Positions 24,719 through 38,409 of a DNA stretch of 64,000 nucleotides are shown here, piece by piece (position 1 is the first letter of the stretch; every line of letters starts with the position of its first letter). Origin of the DNA: Enterovibrio nigricans DSM 22720 (GTDB lineage Bacteria > Pseudomonadota > Gammaproteobacteria > Enterobacterales > Vibrionaceae); NCBI RefSeq assembly GCF_900167155.1, contig NZ_FUXU01000001.1, positions 124,001 to 188,000 on the forward strand. The letters run 5' to 3'. The position numbers were made by a program, and so were the translations under genes. The notes under the pieces are model-generated. The model saw nothing but the letters and a program-made list of their open reading frames with translations. It searched no databases and was not told the DNA's origin.

Positions 24719-25167
24719 CTTTATCTCCCAAACAGTTATGACCTCGCTGTCATCACGCAATCATTTTCACTTTCTACCGCTACTCGCTTTGTTAGCGATA
24801 AGCAGGACCAAATCGCAACTAAAAGATTAAAAAGCCCCGCTATATGGCAAGGTTAATCTCTGCGACAGGGTTAAAAAAATCACCATAAAATCCTGCCTAC
24901 ATACGCCCTTTTCGACATATATAGCTGTTTATTCCCAAAGTTAATGTAATGTGACGAAATTTGACCTATTAGCAAATTGTCGATAACTTGAAATATCGAA
25001 AAGAAAATTGTGAGCCTCGGCAGGGCCCAGTCATTCTTACTCAATCACAAGAGCTGATGGGTTAGCGCATCCATGACCTAATACTTACACTCTGTCAAAA
25101 TCAAAATGCTAGGAAAGCATTGAAATACTGCAGTCACTGCTTGGAGCAGTCGCAAGGGAGAATTGCA
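24719..25167 (+). promoter_or_regulatory. Upstream region of second glutamate synthase operon
   Basis: 449 bp without a gene. Inverted repeats: AGATTAA/TTAATCT enclosing GCC/GGC (24824-24859), TCGATA/TATCGA (24980-24999), AATGCT/AGCATT (25105-25121) and ACTGC/GCAGT (25136-25150). The last two would lie in the leader just before the start. No sigma-54 -24/-12 element was recognised, and no promoter could be assigned confidently. Confidence 0.45.
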
Positions 25168-31064
<5,897 letters not shown>

Positions 31065-31097
31065 TGTTATTCGCGTCACTTCCCTATGACGAAATAG

Positions 31098-31125
31098 ATC
31101 CTCCCACGTTTGGGAGGATTTTTTT
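31098..31125 (+). terminator. Terminator of second glutamate synthase operon
   Basis: ATCCTCCCA/TGGGAGGAT, 9 pairs, 4-nt loop, T7. Confidence 0.95.
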
Positions 31126-31131
31126 GGTTTC

Positions 31132-31147
31132 GGGGGGAGGAGGGGGG
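31132..31147 (+). other. G-rich tract
   Basis: G6-A-G2-A-G6 just after the terminator. Fourteen G in 16 bases is unusual here; it could form a G-quadruplex on the plus strand or its RNA. Confidence 0.7.
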
Positions 31148-31270
31148 CAACAATCAAGGACAAACGTTTATCACTGCCCGAAAATCGGACCTAACACTCA
31201 GAGTTATTATCAGTCAAAGAAGTCGGCATGATACACTCTCTACATTGACAAAAACTCAACGAGAACATAG

Positions 31271-31972
31271 ATGAAAATCGGTATTATCGGTGCAATGGAG
31301 CAGGAAGTTACCCTGCTGAAAAACCTGATCAATAACTGCCAACTTCAAGAAATTGTAGGCTCTAAATTCTACACAGGCGACATAAACGGTGTGGATGTGA
31401 TTCTTCTGCAATCAGGCATTGGTAAAGTAGCGGCGGCACTGAGTACTGCTGTTCTGCTGGATCGCTTCAAGCCATCTCTGGTTATCAACACAGGCTCCGC
31501 TGGCGGTTTTGACTCTAGCTTGAACCTGGGTGATGTAGTTATCTCTACTGACGTTGCATACCACGATGCTGACGTTACGGCTTTTGGTTACACTATGGGT
31601 CAAATGGCAGGCCAACCTGCAACATTTGAATCTGATGTGAAACTGATGGATGTGGCAGAACAAGCGCTGGCAGCGATGGAGCCTGCACCTCACGCCGTTC
31701 GCGGTCTGATCTGCACCGGTGATGCATTTGTTTGCACGGCTGAGCGCCAAAACTACATTCGTAAACACTTCCCATCTGTCATTGCAGTGGAAATGGAAGC
31801 AGCAGCTATTGCGCAAACTTGCCATCAATTCAAAGTGCCGTTTGTGGTTGTTCGCGCCATCTCTGATGTTGCAGACAAAGAATCCCCAATGACATTTGAC
31901 GAGTTCCTGCCTTTGGCAGCGAAAAGATCAAGTGCCATGGTTGAAAAAATGGTTGAGCTGTTGAAAGCATAA
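31271..31972 (+). CDS. mtnN: 5'-methylthioadenosine/S-adenosylhomocysteine nucleosidase
   Basis: Cleaves MTA and SAH to adenine plus the thioribose product; SAH cleavage feeds LuxS and so AI-2 synthesis. 233 residues (E. coli 232). Active-site Glu12 in GAMEQEV, the substrate segment [12 protein letters not shown] and the catalytic Asp in RAISDVAD are all present, with NTGSAGG typical of the phosphorylase-like fold. It overlaps the next gene by one base (TAATG). Confidence 0.98.
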   Translation: MKIGIIGAMEQEVTLLKNLINNCQLQEIVGSKFYTGDINGVDVILLQSGIGKVAAALSTAVLLDRFKPSLVINTGSAGGFDSSLNLGDVVISTDVAYHDADVTAFGYTMGQMAGQPATFESDVKLMDVAEQALAAMEPAPHAVRGLICTGDAFVCTAERQNYIRKHFPSVIAVEMEAAAIAQTCHQFKVPFVVVRAISDVADKESPMTFDEFLPLAAKRSSAMVEKMVELLKA

Positions 31973-32937
31973 TGACAGAGCTCCCCACTCCGTTTGGTGC
32001 ATTGATGGATCATTCGACCCTACTGGCAATGTGGGGAGCACTCATTTTACATTGGTTTCTTCCAGCACCTCCTCATATCACGCCCCTCTCGCTGTGGCGA
32101 CGTGTGGCCATTGCTCTTGCCGAAAAAGTAAACCATTTCGAAGACCCATCATCGCAGCAAAGACTGGCCGGCGCACTTTCCCTATCAATCATGTGGCTGA
32201 CCATTGCCGTTCTGTTGATCGCGTTGAAGCAACTCATTTGGACGATGTGGCTGTTTGACTTGCTTTTGCTCTGGTTTGCACTTGGCTGGAAACAGATAAC
32301 AGTGACAGCCTATAACATTGAACAGGCTTTAAATCGCGATGATAAGCCAACCGCTCGCACTTTTTTATCGCAGATTTTGAATCGAGATACGTGCTCCTTG
32401 TCTCAAGTCGGCATTGCTAAAGCTGGCTGTGAGACCCTGCTGGCTGGATATGCCCGAGGCTTGATCAGCGTACTCTTTTGGTATGCGATCGGCGGTGGTA
32501 TTGCAGCGTTTCTTTACGCTTTACTCGTTCAGCTTGCTCGATGTTGGCCAACCCGACGTCAAGAGTATGCTGACTTCGGCGTACCTACCGCGGCATTTCT
32601 TACCGTCATGGACTCGGTACCCAATCGATTGTTTGCTGTGCTTATTGCCACAGGCCTTCGCTTCCATCAAGCGATTGAGGCAATAAGACTAAGTGGAAAT
32701 CAGTGGTCTACGAATGGAATAGGATGGCTACTTGCTTCGTCAGGTGCCAAATTTCAAGTCGCACTAGGCGGACCCGTGATATATGACAATGCCAAAGTGT
32801 CTCGACCGACACTTGGTGGCTCCATCACCCCATCATCGTTACACCTAGCAATACTGAACCAACAGCTCAAACAAAAAGCACTGATTTGGATTGTCACTCA
32901 AAGCTTTATCATGTGGTTCGCACACGGATTTTTATAA
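31972..32937 (+). CDS. cbiB: Adenosylcobinamide-phosphate synthase (CobD/CbiB)
   Basis: Membrane enzyme attaching the aminopropanol arm to adenosylcobyric acid in cobalamin synthesis. 321 residues with several hydrophobic helices (about 55-80, 85-100, 155-185, 290-315). The conserved central and C-terminal CbiB blocks are seen: YARGLISVLFWYAIGGG, VMDSVPNRLFAVLIA and the LGG region near 280. It overlaps mtnN and btuF by a single base at each end (TAATG), so the three are translationally coupled. Confidence 0.93.
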   Translation: MTELPTPFGALMDHSTLLAMWGALILHWFLPAPPHITPLSLWRRVAIALAEKVNHFEDPSSQQRLAGALSLSIMWLTIAVLLIALKQLIWTMWLFDLLLLWFALGWKQITVTAYNIEQALNRDDKPTARTFLSQILNRDTCSLSQVGIAKAGCETLLAGYARGLISVLFWYAIGGGIAAFLYALLVQLARCWPTRRQEYADFGVPTAAFLTVMDSVPNRLFAVLIATGLRFHQAIEAIRLSGNQWSTNGIGWLLASSGAKFQVALGGPVIYDNAKVSRPTLGGSITPSSLHLAILNQQLKQKALIWIVTQSFIMWFAHGFL

Positions 32938-33758
32938 TGTTTCGTTTTCTGGTTTTACTTTTCTGCCTGCCAACACTGGCAGTCGCAGCGCCTCTTCGCG
33001 TTATCAGCCTTTCACCTCACACCACTGAGCTCGCTTATGAAGCGGGACTCGGAGACAATCTTGTCGCCGTCAGTGCCCACAGTGATTACCCGCCTGAAGC
33101 ATTGTCGCTTGAGCAGGTCGCCAACTACCGTGGTATCAACATTGAACGGGTCGTTACCCTGAAACCCGACCTGGTGCTGGCCTGGAAAGGTGGAAACCCA
33201 GACAAAGAACTCGCAAAACTTGAGCGACTGGGTATTGAGGTTTTTTATTCCAACCCACACTCTTTGTATGAAGCGGCTGACAATATTGAAAAGCTTGGAA
33301 AGTGGTCTGACGATCCTGAGAAAGCAAAGCAACGAGCCGATGCCATTCGCTCAGCCTTGAAAAACATAGAAACAACGCAACAAGGGAAGCCGGAGGTACC
33401 TTACTTCTATCAGTTAAGTGATACCCCTCTGCTTACCAATAATGCCAACCATTGGCCACAACCTTTGTTCAACCTATGCGGTGGTAAGAATATTTTTGGC
33501 AACAGTGCTGCGCCCTACCCTCAGATCAGTGTCGAACAAGTTGTGGTAAGAAAACCGCAAGTGATGTTCTATCCAAACACACAATCGAGACCTGACGCAC
33601 TATGGTTAAAATGGGCTGATTACATCCCTGCGGTTAAAAACGAGCACATTTACGCTATCACGGGGGACTGGTTAAACCGCCCGACGCCTCGTGCACTCAA
33701 AGCGGTAGATCAAATTTGTGCGGCCATGGACAAAGTAAGAAGCGATCTCGGTCACTAA
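32937..33758 (+). CDS. btuF: Vitamin B12 periplasmic binding protein
   Basis: Delivers cobalamin to the BtuCD importer. 273 residues from the ATG at 32937; an in-frame codon at 32886 lies inside cbiB. Signal peptide: hydrophobic residues 4-17 ending AVAAP. The mature protein starts LRVISLSPHTTELAYEAG, typical of class III (BtuF/FhuD) binding proteins, and contains LKPDLVLAWKGGN, the usual mid-lobe motif. BtuC and BtuD are not in this window. The gene order mtnN-(cbiB)-btuF-TRIC resembles E. coli mtn-btuF-yadS with cbiB added. Confidence 0.95.
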   Translation: MFRFLVLLFCLPTLAVAAPLRVISLSPHTTELAYEAGLGDNLVAVSAHSDYPPEALSLEQVANYRGINIERVVTLKPDLVLAWKGGNPDKELAKLERLGIEVFYSNPHSLYEAADNIEKLGKWSDDPEKAKQRADAIRSALKNIETTQQGKPEVPYFYQLSDTPLLTNNANHWPQPLFNLCGGKNIFGNSAAPYPQISVEQVVVRKPQVMFYPNTQSRPDALWLKWADYIPAVKNEHIYAITGDWLNRPTPRALKAVDQICAAMDKVRSDLGH

Positions 33759-33861
33759 TTCGAAATTCTCACGCCAAACAAGTGATTACTTCGGATTGCT
33801 AGGGCATATCTTTGACGTAAAATCGCGCCGCTTTTTACGTTTTATAATGAGATAGCCCTTC

Positions 33862-34473
33862 ATGCTTTTATATATTCTGGATATGTTCGGCACCGTCGTG
33901 TTTGCGGTGTCGGGGGTATTATTGGCAGGCAAGCTCCGCATGGATCCCTTTGGGGTTGTGGTGCTGGCCATGGTGACCGCCATTGGCGGAGGAACAATCC
34001 GGGATATGGTACTCGGTGCAACCCCAGTTTTCTGGGTTAATGAGCCGGAATATCTCTGGGTGATCCTCATTACCTGCCTGTTGAGCATGCTACTGATCCG
34101 CCACCCTAGACGCTTGCCTTGGTATGTACTCCCTGTAGCGGATGCTATTGGCCTTGCCGTCTTTGTCGCTATCGGTGTCGATAAAGCGCTGAGCTACGGC
34201 GCCTCACCCATTGTGGCGGTTATAATGGGTGTCCTAACCGGATGTGGCGGCGGTATTCTTCGCGATGTGCTTGCCAGAGAAATACCGATGGTCTTGCGAA
34301 CAGAAGTGTATGCCACAGCCTGTATTGCAGGAGGCATCATGCATACGCTTGTCCTTGCGTCAAATGCTGGGGCTGAATTTGCCTCGATTGTCGGTATGAT
34401 CACCACCCTCTCCATTCGACTCGCAGCGATTCGCTGGCACCTTTCTCTCCCTACCTTTGCGCTAAGCAAGTAA
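33862..34473 (+). CDS. TRIC-family (YadS-like, UPF0126) membrane protein
   Basis: 203 residues, about seven transmembrane helices. Two internally related halves each carry the family glycine motif: [13 protein letters not shown] and [14 protein letters not shown]. Related proteins form trimeric monovalent-cation channels; the bacterial function is little known. It follows btuF by about 100 bp, as yadS follows btuF in E. coli. Ends at its own terminator. Confidence 0.92.
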   Translation: MLLYILDMFGTVVFAVSGVLLAGKLRMDPFGVVVLAMVTAIGGGTIRDMVLGATPVFWVNEPEYLWVILITCLLSMLLIRHPRRLPWYVLPVADAIGLAVFVAIGVDKALSYGASPIVAVIMGVLTGCGGGILRDVLAREIPMVLRTEVYATACIAGGIMHTLVLASNAGAEFASIVGMITTLSIRLAAIRWHLSLPTFALSK

Positions 34474-34490
34474 GCGAACGAATGATAAAT

Positions 34491-34518
34491 GCGCACTGCC
34501 TTTGCAGTGCGTTTTTTT
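34491..34518 (+). terminator. Terminator after TRIC-family gene
   Basis: CGCACTGC/GCAGTGCG, 8 pairs, 4-nt loop, T7. Confidence 0.93.
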
Positions 34519-34549
34519 ATACCTGTCGCACCATTAATAAAGCAATAGC

Positions 34550-34596
34550 TTTACATAAGTGCGTTTGCGACTATTATGTAAACAAGTAACTTTACT
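34550..34596 (+). promoter_or_regulatory. Candidate operator upstream of the glyoxalase-like/WrbA-like pair
   Basis: TTTACATAA (34550-34558) and its exact reverse complement TTATGTAAA (34574-34582) flank 15 bp; AGTAA-CT-TTACT follows at 34585-34596. Both sit in the likely promoter, 25-70 bp before the start. The symmetric arms suggest a dimeric repressor; which one is unknown. Confidence 0.5.
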
Positions 34597-34620
34597 AAAT
34601 TGACCACAAAGGAGATCACC

Positions 34621-35036
34621 ATGGGCAGTTATGTCGAACACGCCAATATCACGGTGAATAACCTCAAAAGCACTATTCACTTTCTGCAGTCCGCGATGCC
34701 AGACTTCAAAGTCCGTGGAGAAGGTCGCAACCAGCACTACGGCTGGTGCCATCTGGGGACTGACACCTCTTACATTGCCTTACAGGAAGTAGTGATTGAT
34801 AAAGCCGTCGAGCGCATTCCCTACCGCCAATTAGGTACGAACCACATCGGTTTTGTCGTCGACGATGTCACCACAGTATCTGAGCGACTGAACAGTAAAG
34901 GCTTTACCCAGTGGAATTCAATAAAAGCCATCCAAGCCGAATTCGTGCCTATTTTTTGGATGGCGATGGCATCGAATGGGAGTTCACTGAATACCTCACC
35001 GATGCAATGGAAAGCCGCAACGACTACCTGTTGTAA
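34621..35036 (+). pseudogene. Glyoxalase/VOC-family gene with a -1 frameshift
   Basis: Starts MGSYVEHANITVNNL after AAAGGAG, and reads as a VOC-fold metalloprotein up to NSKGFTQWNS at about 34920. Past that point the family ending (YFLDGDGIEWEFTEYL, then a stop at 35034-35036) is found in the +2-shifted frame. Adding one A to the A4 run at 34923-34926 would restore a single frame of about 139 residues. Read literally, the frame runs on to a TGA at 35065-35067 with an unrelated tail. Either a real mutation or an assembly error. It precedes the WrbA-like gene and probably shares its promoter. Confidence 0.8.
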
Positions 35037-35063
35037 CGACATCAAATTCAAGGAAGAAAGAGA

Positions 35064-35615
35064 ATGAAGAATATCGCCATCGTTTACTATTCCAAAAACG
35101 GCACCACTGACGCGTTAGCACAAGCTATTGCTCACGGTGCTGAATCAAAAGGTGCAAAGGTCTTTGCTCACCGTATTCAAGGCTCAGAGATCATTGAGGG
35201 GCGCTTTCAAAACGCTGCATTGTTAGAAAAGCTACCCGAAATGGATGCCATTGTTTTTGGCACTCCAACTTACATGGGTGGCCCATCGGCACAATTCAAA
35301 GCCTTTGCAGACGCTAGCAGCCCTAGTTGGTCAAAGCAGCAATGGAAAAACAAGCTGGCCGCGGGTTTTACTATTGGAAGTAGTCCCTGTGGTGAACTCC
35401 AAAGTACCATGGAGTATTTATACACTCTGTCTACCCAACACAGTATGCTTTGGGCTGGTATTGATGTGCCAGAGGGAACAAGCAGTACCAATTTCAACCG
35501 TCTAGGGGCATCAGTTGGCGTTATAGCCTTGGACGACCAAGAGGACGGTATAAACCCCATCGACGCGAAAACAGCCATCCGTCTTGGGGAGCGTGTAGCA
35601 GAATTACTGGTATAA
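35064..35615 (+). CDS. WrbA-like flavodoxin-family NAD(P)H:quinone oxidoreductase
   Basis: 183 residues with the flavodoxin fold. FMN phosphate loop YYSKNGTTDALAQAI at the N-terminus, the second FMN loop FGTPTYMGGPSAQFKAF, and a third loop around GSSPCGELQSTMEY. Predicted to reduce quinones by two electrons; enzymes of this type protect against electrophilic quinones. Likely co-transcribed with the glyoxalase-like gene upstream, a combination that fits aldehyde/quinone detoxification. Ends at a terminator shared with tyrS. Confidence 0.9.
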   Translation: MKNIAIVYYSKNGTTDALAQAIAHGAESKGAKVFAHRIQGSEIIEGRFQNAALLEKLPEMDAIVFGTPTYMGGPSAQFKAFADASSPSWSKQQWKNKLAAGFTIGSSPCGELQSTMEYLYTLSTQHSMLWAGIDVPEGTSSTNFNRLGASVGVIALDDQEDGINPIDAKTAIRLGERVAELLV

Positions 35616-35641
35616 AAAAGGCACCTTTCGGTGCCTTTTTC
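35615..35641. terminator. Bidirectional terminator between WrbA-like gene and tyrS
   Basis: A6, AGGCACC/GGTGCCT stem, 4-nt loop, T run. Confidence 0.9.
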
Positions 35642-35656
35642 ATCGTATTTATCGCA

Positions 35657-36844
35657 TTATGCCAGCGTGATGCGAGCAAACTTACGCTTACCAACTTGGT
35701 ATACTGCAGTACCTACTGCTGGAACCAGTTTGGTGTCGTCCAGTTTTTCGCCATCCATCTTCACCGCACCTTGGCGGATCATACGCATTGCGTCAGAAGT
35801 TGAACCCACGAGGTTCGCATCTTTCAGCAAGTTGGCGATTGCCACGCCTTGTTCAAAGGTAAATTCAGGCATTTCATCTGGCATTGCGCCTTTCTGGAAA
35901 CGGTTAATGAATTCCGCTTCTGCCGCTTCCGCCTCTGCTTCAGAGTGGAAGCGCGCAATGATCTCTTTTGCTAGTAAGATCTTCACATCACGTGGATTCT
36001 TACCACCTTCGATGTCAGCTTTAAATTGTGCGATTTCTTCCAGAGGACGGAATGACAACAATTCATAGTAGTTCCACATCAGATCATCAGAAATCGACAT
36101 GATTTTACCGAACATTTCGTTCGGTACGTCACTGATGCCAATGTAGTTATGGGCTGATTTCGACATTTTCTTAACGCCGTCTAAACCCACCAGCAATGGC
36201 ATAGTGATCACTGCTTGCTGAGATTGGCCGTTTTGCTTTTGCAGTTCACGTCCCATTAGCAAGTTGAATTTCTGGTCGGTACCACCCAATTCCACATCAG
36301 CCTTCAAAGCAACGGAATCGTAGCCTTGCAGCAGCGGGTAGATAAACTCATGAATCGCAATTGGCTGGTTATTGCTGTAGCGTTTTTTAAAATCATCACG
36401 CTCAAGCATACGAGCAACCGTTGAGCTTGCAGCTAGACGAATCATACCGTCAGTGCCCAGCTCGCTCAGCCACGTTGAGTTAAACTCAATGCGCGTCTTC
36501 GCTGGATCCAGAATCTTGAAGATCTGCTCTTTATACGTTTCTGCGTTTTTCAGAACTTGCTCACGCGTCAACGGCGGACGCGTTGTGTTCTTGCCGCTTG
36601 GGTCACCTACCATCGCGGTATAATCACCGATCAGGAAGATAACTTCATGGCCCAGCTCCTGGAATGCACGCAGTTTATTCATGATCACCGTGTGACCCAA
36701 GTGAATATCTGGTGCAGTTGGATCCGCGCCCAACTTGATGCGAAGAGAACGGTTCTCTTTCAATTTCGCTATGAGTCCCTCTTCAGGAATCAACTCCTCA
36801 ACACCACGCTTGATTTCAGCTAGCGCGGCTTCAATGCTCGCCAT
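35657..36844 (-). CDS. tyrS: Tyrosine-tRNA ligase
   Basis: Class Ic aminoacyl-tRNA synthetase charging tRNA-Tyr. 395 residues, the shorter of the two bacterial TyrRS types (E. coli TyrS has 424). The HIGH motif reads HLGH at 48-51 in [18 protein letters not shown] is exact at 226-230; GDPSGK is near 80. An S4-type RNA-binding domain follows at the C-terminus ([15 protein letters not shown]). Divergent from the M23 peptidase gene with 188 bp between. Confidence 0.97.
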   Translation of the reverse strand: MASIEAALAEIKRGVEELIPEEGLIAKLKENRSLRIKLGADPTAPDIHLGHTVIMNKLRAFQELGHEVIFLIGDYTAMVGDPSGKNTTRPPLTREQVLKNAETYKEQIFKILDPAKTRIEFNSTWLSELGTDGMIRLAASSTVARMLERDDFKKRYSNNQPIAIHEFIYPLLQGYDSVALKADVELGGTDQKFNLLMGRELQKQNGQSQQAVITMPLLVGLDGVKKMSKSAHNYIGISDVPNEMFGKIMSISDDLMWNYYELLSFRPLEEIAQFKADIEGGKNPRDVKILLAKEIIARFHSEAEAEAAEAEFINRFQKGAMPDEMPEFTFEQGVAIANLLKDANLVGSTSDAMRMIRQGAVKMDGEKLDDTKLVPAVGTAVYQVGKRKFARITLA

Positions 36845-37032
36845 ATTTTATCGCTCCCACAGAATCGGCAAATTTTCGTAAAGCGACATACTACTTGAAT
36901 AGCGAGGATATTTGAAACCAGTTAAACTTACACAAAGCGAAAAGGAATTCACGGGCCGATCGAATTTTCGAAGGAATTGGCATAAAGCAAGTGTGTTCTA
37001 GATAAATTTTATTTCTTAGTGACTGTTTCTTA

Positions 37033-38352
37033 ATGCCTGTTAAAAAATTAAAAGCGATCCCACAGCTACACCGCATTCTTATTACGGCGATTAGCGCATT
37101 ACTTGTTGTGCTGATTTTGATCCCTTCAGAAACACCAGCACAACATCCCGATGCGAGGTTTCAGATCGGTAAACAATATAGTGTCCCGCTTGAAATAAGC
37201 TCTCTCTTACCACCGGAAGACGACATGCCGTTACTCAGTGTTCCCTTGACACTGGAATGGCAAAAGTTTGTCGTGCAACCGGGCGAAAGTTTAGCTGTCA
37301 TTTTTGATCGCGTCGGCATCAGCCCGACTACCTTGTACCGTTTTATTAACAGTGACAAAGGCACAAAATCACTCACCGCACTGAATGTCGGAGATGAAAT
37401 CCACATTGGCTTTGACGAGAACGGCCTCTTTACCCAGCTGATTCAACCGAAAAGTGCCAACGAAAAGCTAATTGTTAATCGCATTGGCGATGACTTCGTT
37501 TCTCATGTCGAATCCAAGCAAATCGATACCCAAGTGAATTTCGCTTCAGCCACCATCAATTCCAGCTTTTGGAATGCAGGTGTCAGCGCGGGGCTTAACG
37601 CCAATCAAATCATGGAGTTGGCAGGAATTTTTGGTTGGGATATCGACTTTGCATTGGATATCCGCCAGGGCGACAAATTCTCCGTCCTGTTTGAAGAACA
37701 ACTGGTTGAAGGGGAGTTGATTGGCCGCGGAAACATTCTGGCAGCAACCTTTACCAACCAAGGCGAGACCTTCACAGCAATCCGCGCCATGTCGGGTAAG
37801 TACTATGACGAAAACGGCCGAGCGATGAAAAAGGCCTTTTTACGCTCTCCGGTTAACTTCCGTTACGTCAGCTCCAATTTCAATCCACGCCGTCTACACC
37901 CTGTTACAGGGCAAAGAAAAGCACACCGCGGTACCGACTATGTTGCTCCCGTGGGCACCCCTATTTGGGCCGCTGGTGATGGTATTGTCCAGAAGTCGGC
38001 TTATAACAAATACAACGGAAACTATGTCTTTATTCGCCACAGCTCTACTTATATCACCAAGTACCTGCACCTGACCAAACGTAGAGTGAAGACAGGTCAA
38101 CGTGTGAAGCAGGGCCAGACCATCGGTACGCTTGGCGGCACTGGCCGCGTTACCGGCCCGCACCTTCACTACGAATTCTTGGTCAATGGCGTTCACAAAA
38201 ACCCAAGAACCGTAAGCCTGCCTCAAGCCACATCGCTATCAGGCAAAGAGAAAACTGAATTCCTAACAATGGCAAAAGACAGAATGTCTCAGCTCAACAA
38301 ATTCAGTCAATTACTCGCCTCAATCGGTACTATTGAACGGGTGTCGTCATAA
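37033..38352 (+). CDS. M23-family murein DD-endopeptidase (Shy/MepM-like)
   Basis: Peptidoglycan hydrolase that would cut D,D-crosslinks and so allow wall growth. 439 residues: an N-terminal transmembrane anchor (about 12-31), a LysM/OapA-like segment (VQPGESLAVIFDRVGISPTTLYRF, then LNVGDEIHIGF), a linker domain, and a C-terminal LytM domain with zinc ligands in HRGTDY and HLHYEF. Vibrio have several such paralogues (ShyA, ShyB, ShyC); I cannot say which this is. The ribosome-binding site before the ATG at 37033 is poor, so the start is less certain than the rest. Confidence 0.9.
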   Translation: MPVKKLKAIPQLHRILITAISALLVVLILIPSETPAQHPDARFQIGKQYSVPLEISSLLPPEDDMPLLSVPLTLEWQKFVVQPGESLAVIFDRVGISPTTLYRFINSDKGTKSLTALNVGDEIHIGFDENGLFTQLIQPKSANEKLIVNRIGDDFVSHVESKQIDTQVNFASATINSSFWNAGVSAGLNANQIMELAGIFGWDIDFALDIRQGDKFSVLFEEQLVEGELIGRGNILAATFTNQGETFTAIRAMSGKYYDENGRAMKKAFLRSPVNFRYVSSNFNPRRLHPVTGQRKAHRGTDYVAPVGTPIWAAGDGIVQKSAYNKYNGNYVFIRHSSTYITKYLHLTKRRVKTGQRVKQGQTIGTLGGTGRVTGPHLHYEFLVNGVHKNPRTVSLPQATSLSGKEKTEFLTMAKDRMSQLNKFSQLLASIGTIERVSS

Positions 38353-38354
38353 AC

Positions 38355-38386
38355 AAAAAAAGCAGCGCGAATGCGCTGCTTTTTTT
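38355..38386. terminator. Bidirectional terminator between M23 gene and RND pump
   Basis: A7, AGCAGCGC-GAAT-GCGCTGCT, T6. Confidence 0.94.
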
Positions 38387-38409
38387 CCTGAACCGAATGA
38401 CAATGTCAC

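Noticed and set aside
24719-25167. Sigma-54 (NtrC-type) promoter before the second glutamate synthase
   Set aside because: No TGGCA-N7-TGC pattern with correct spacing was found.
31126-31270. Cobalamin riboswitch before mtnN-cbiB-btuF
   Set aside because: No B12-box-like sequence and too little room for the aptamer.
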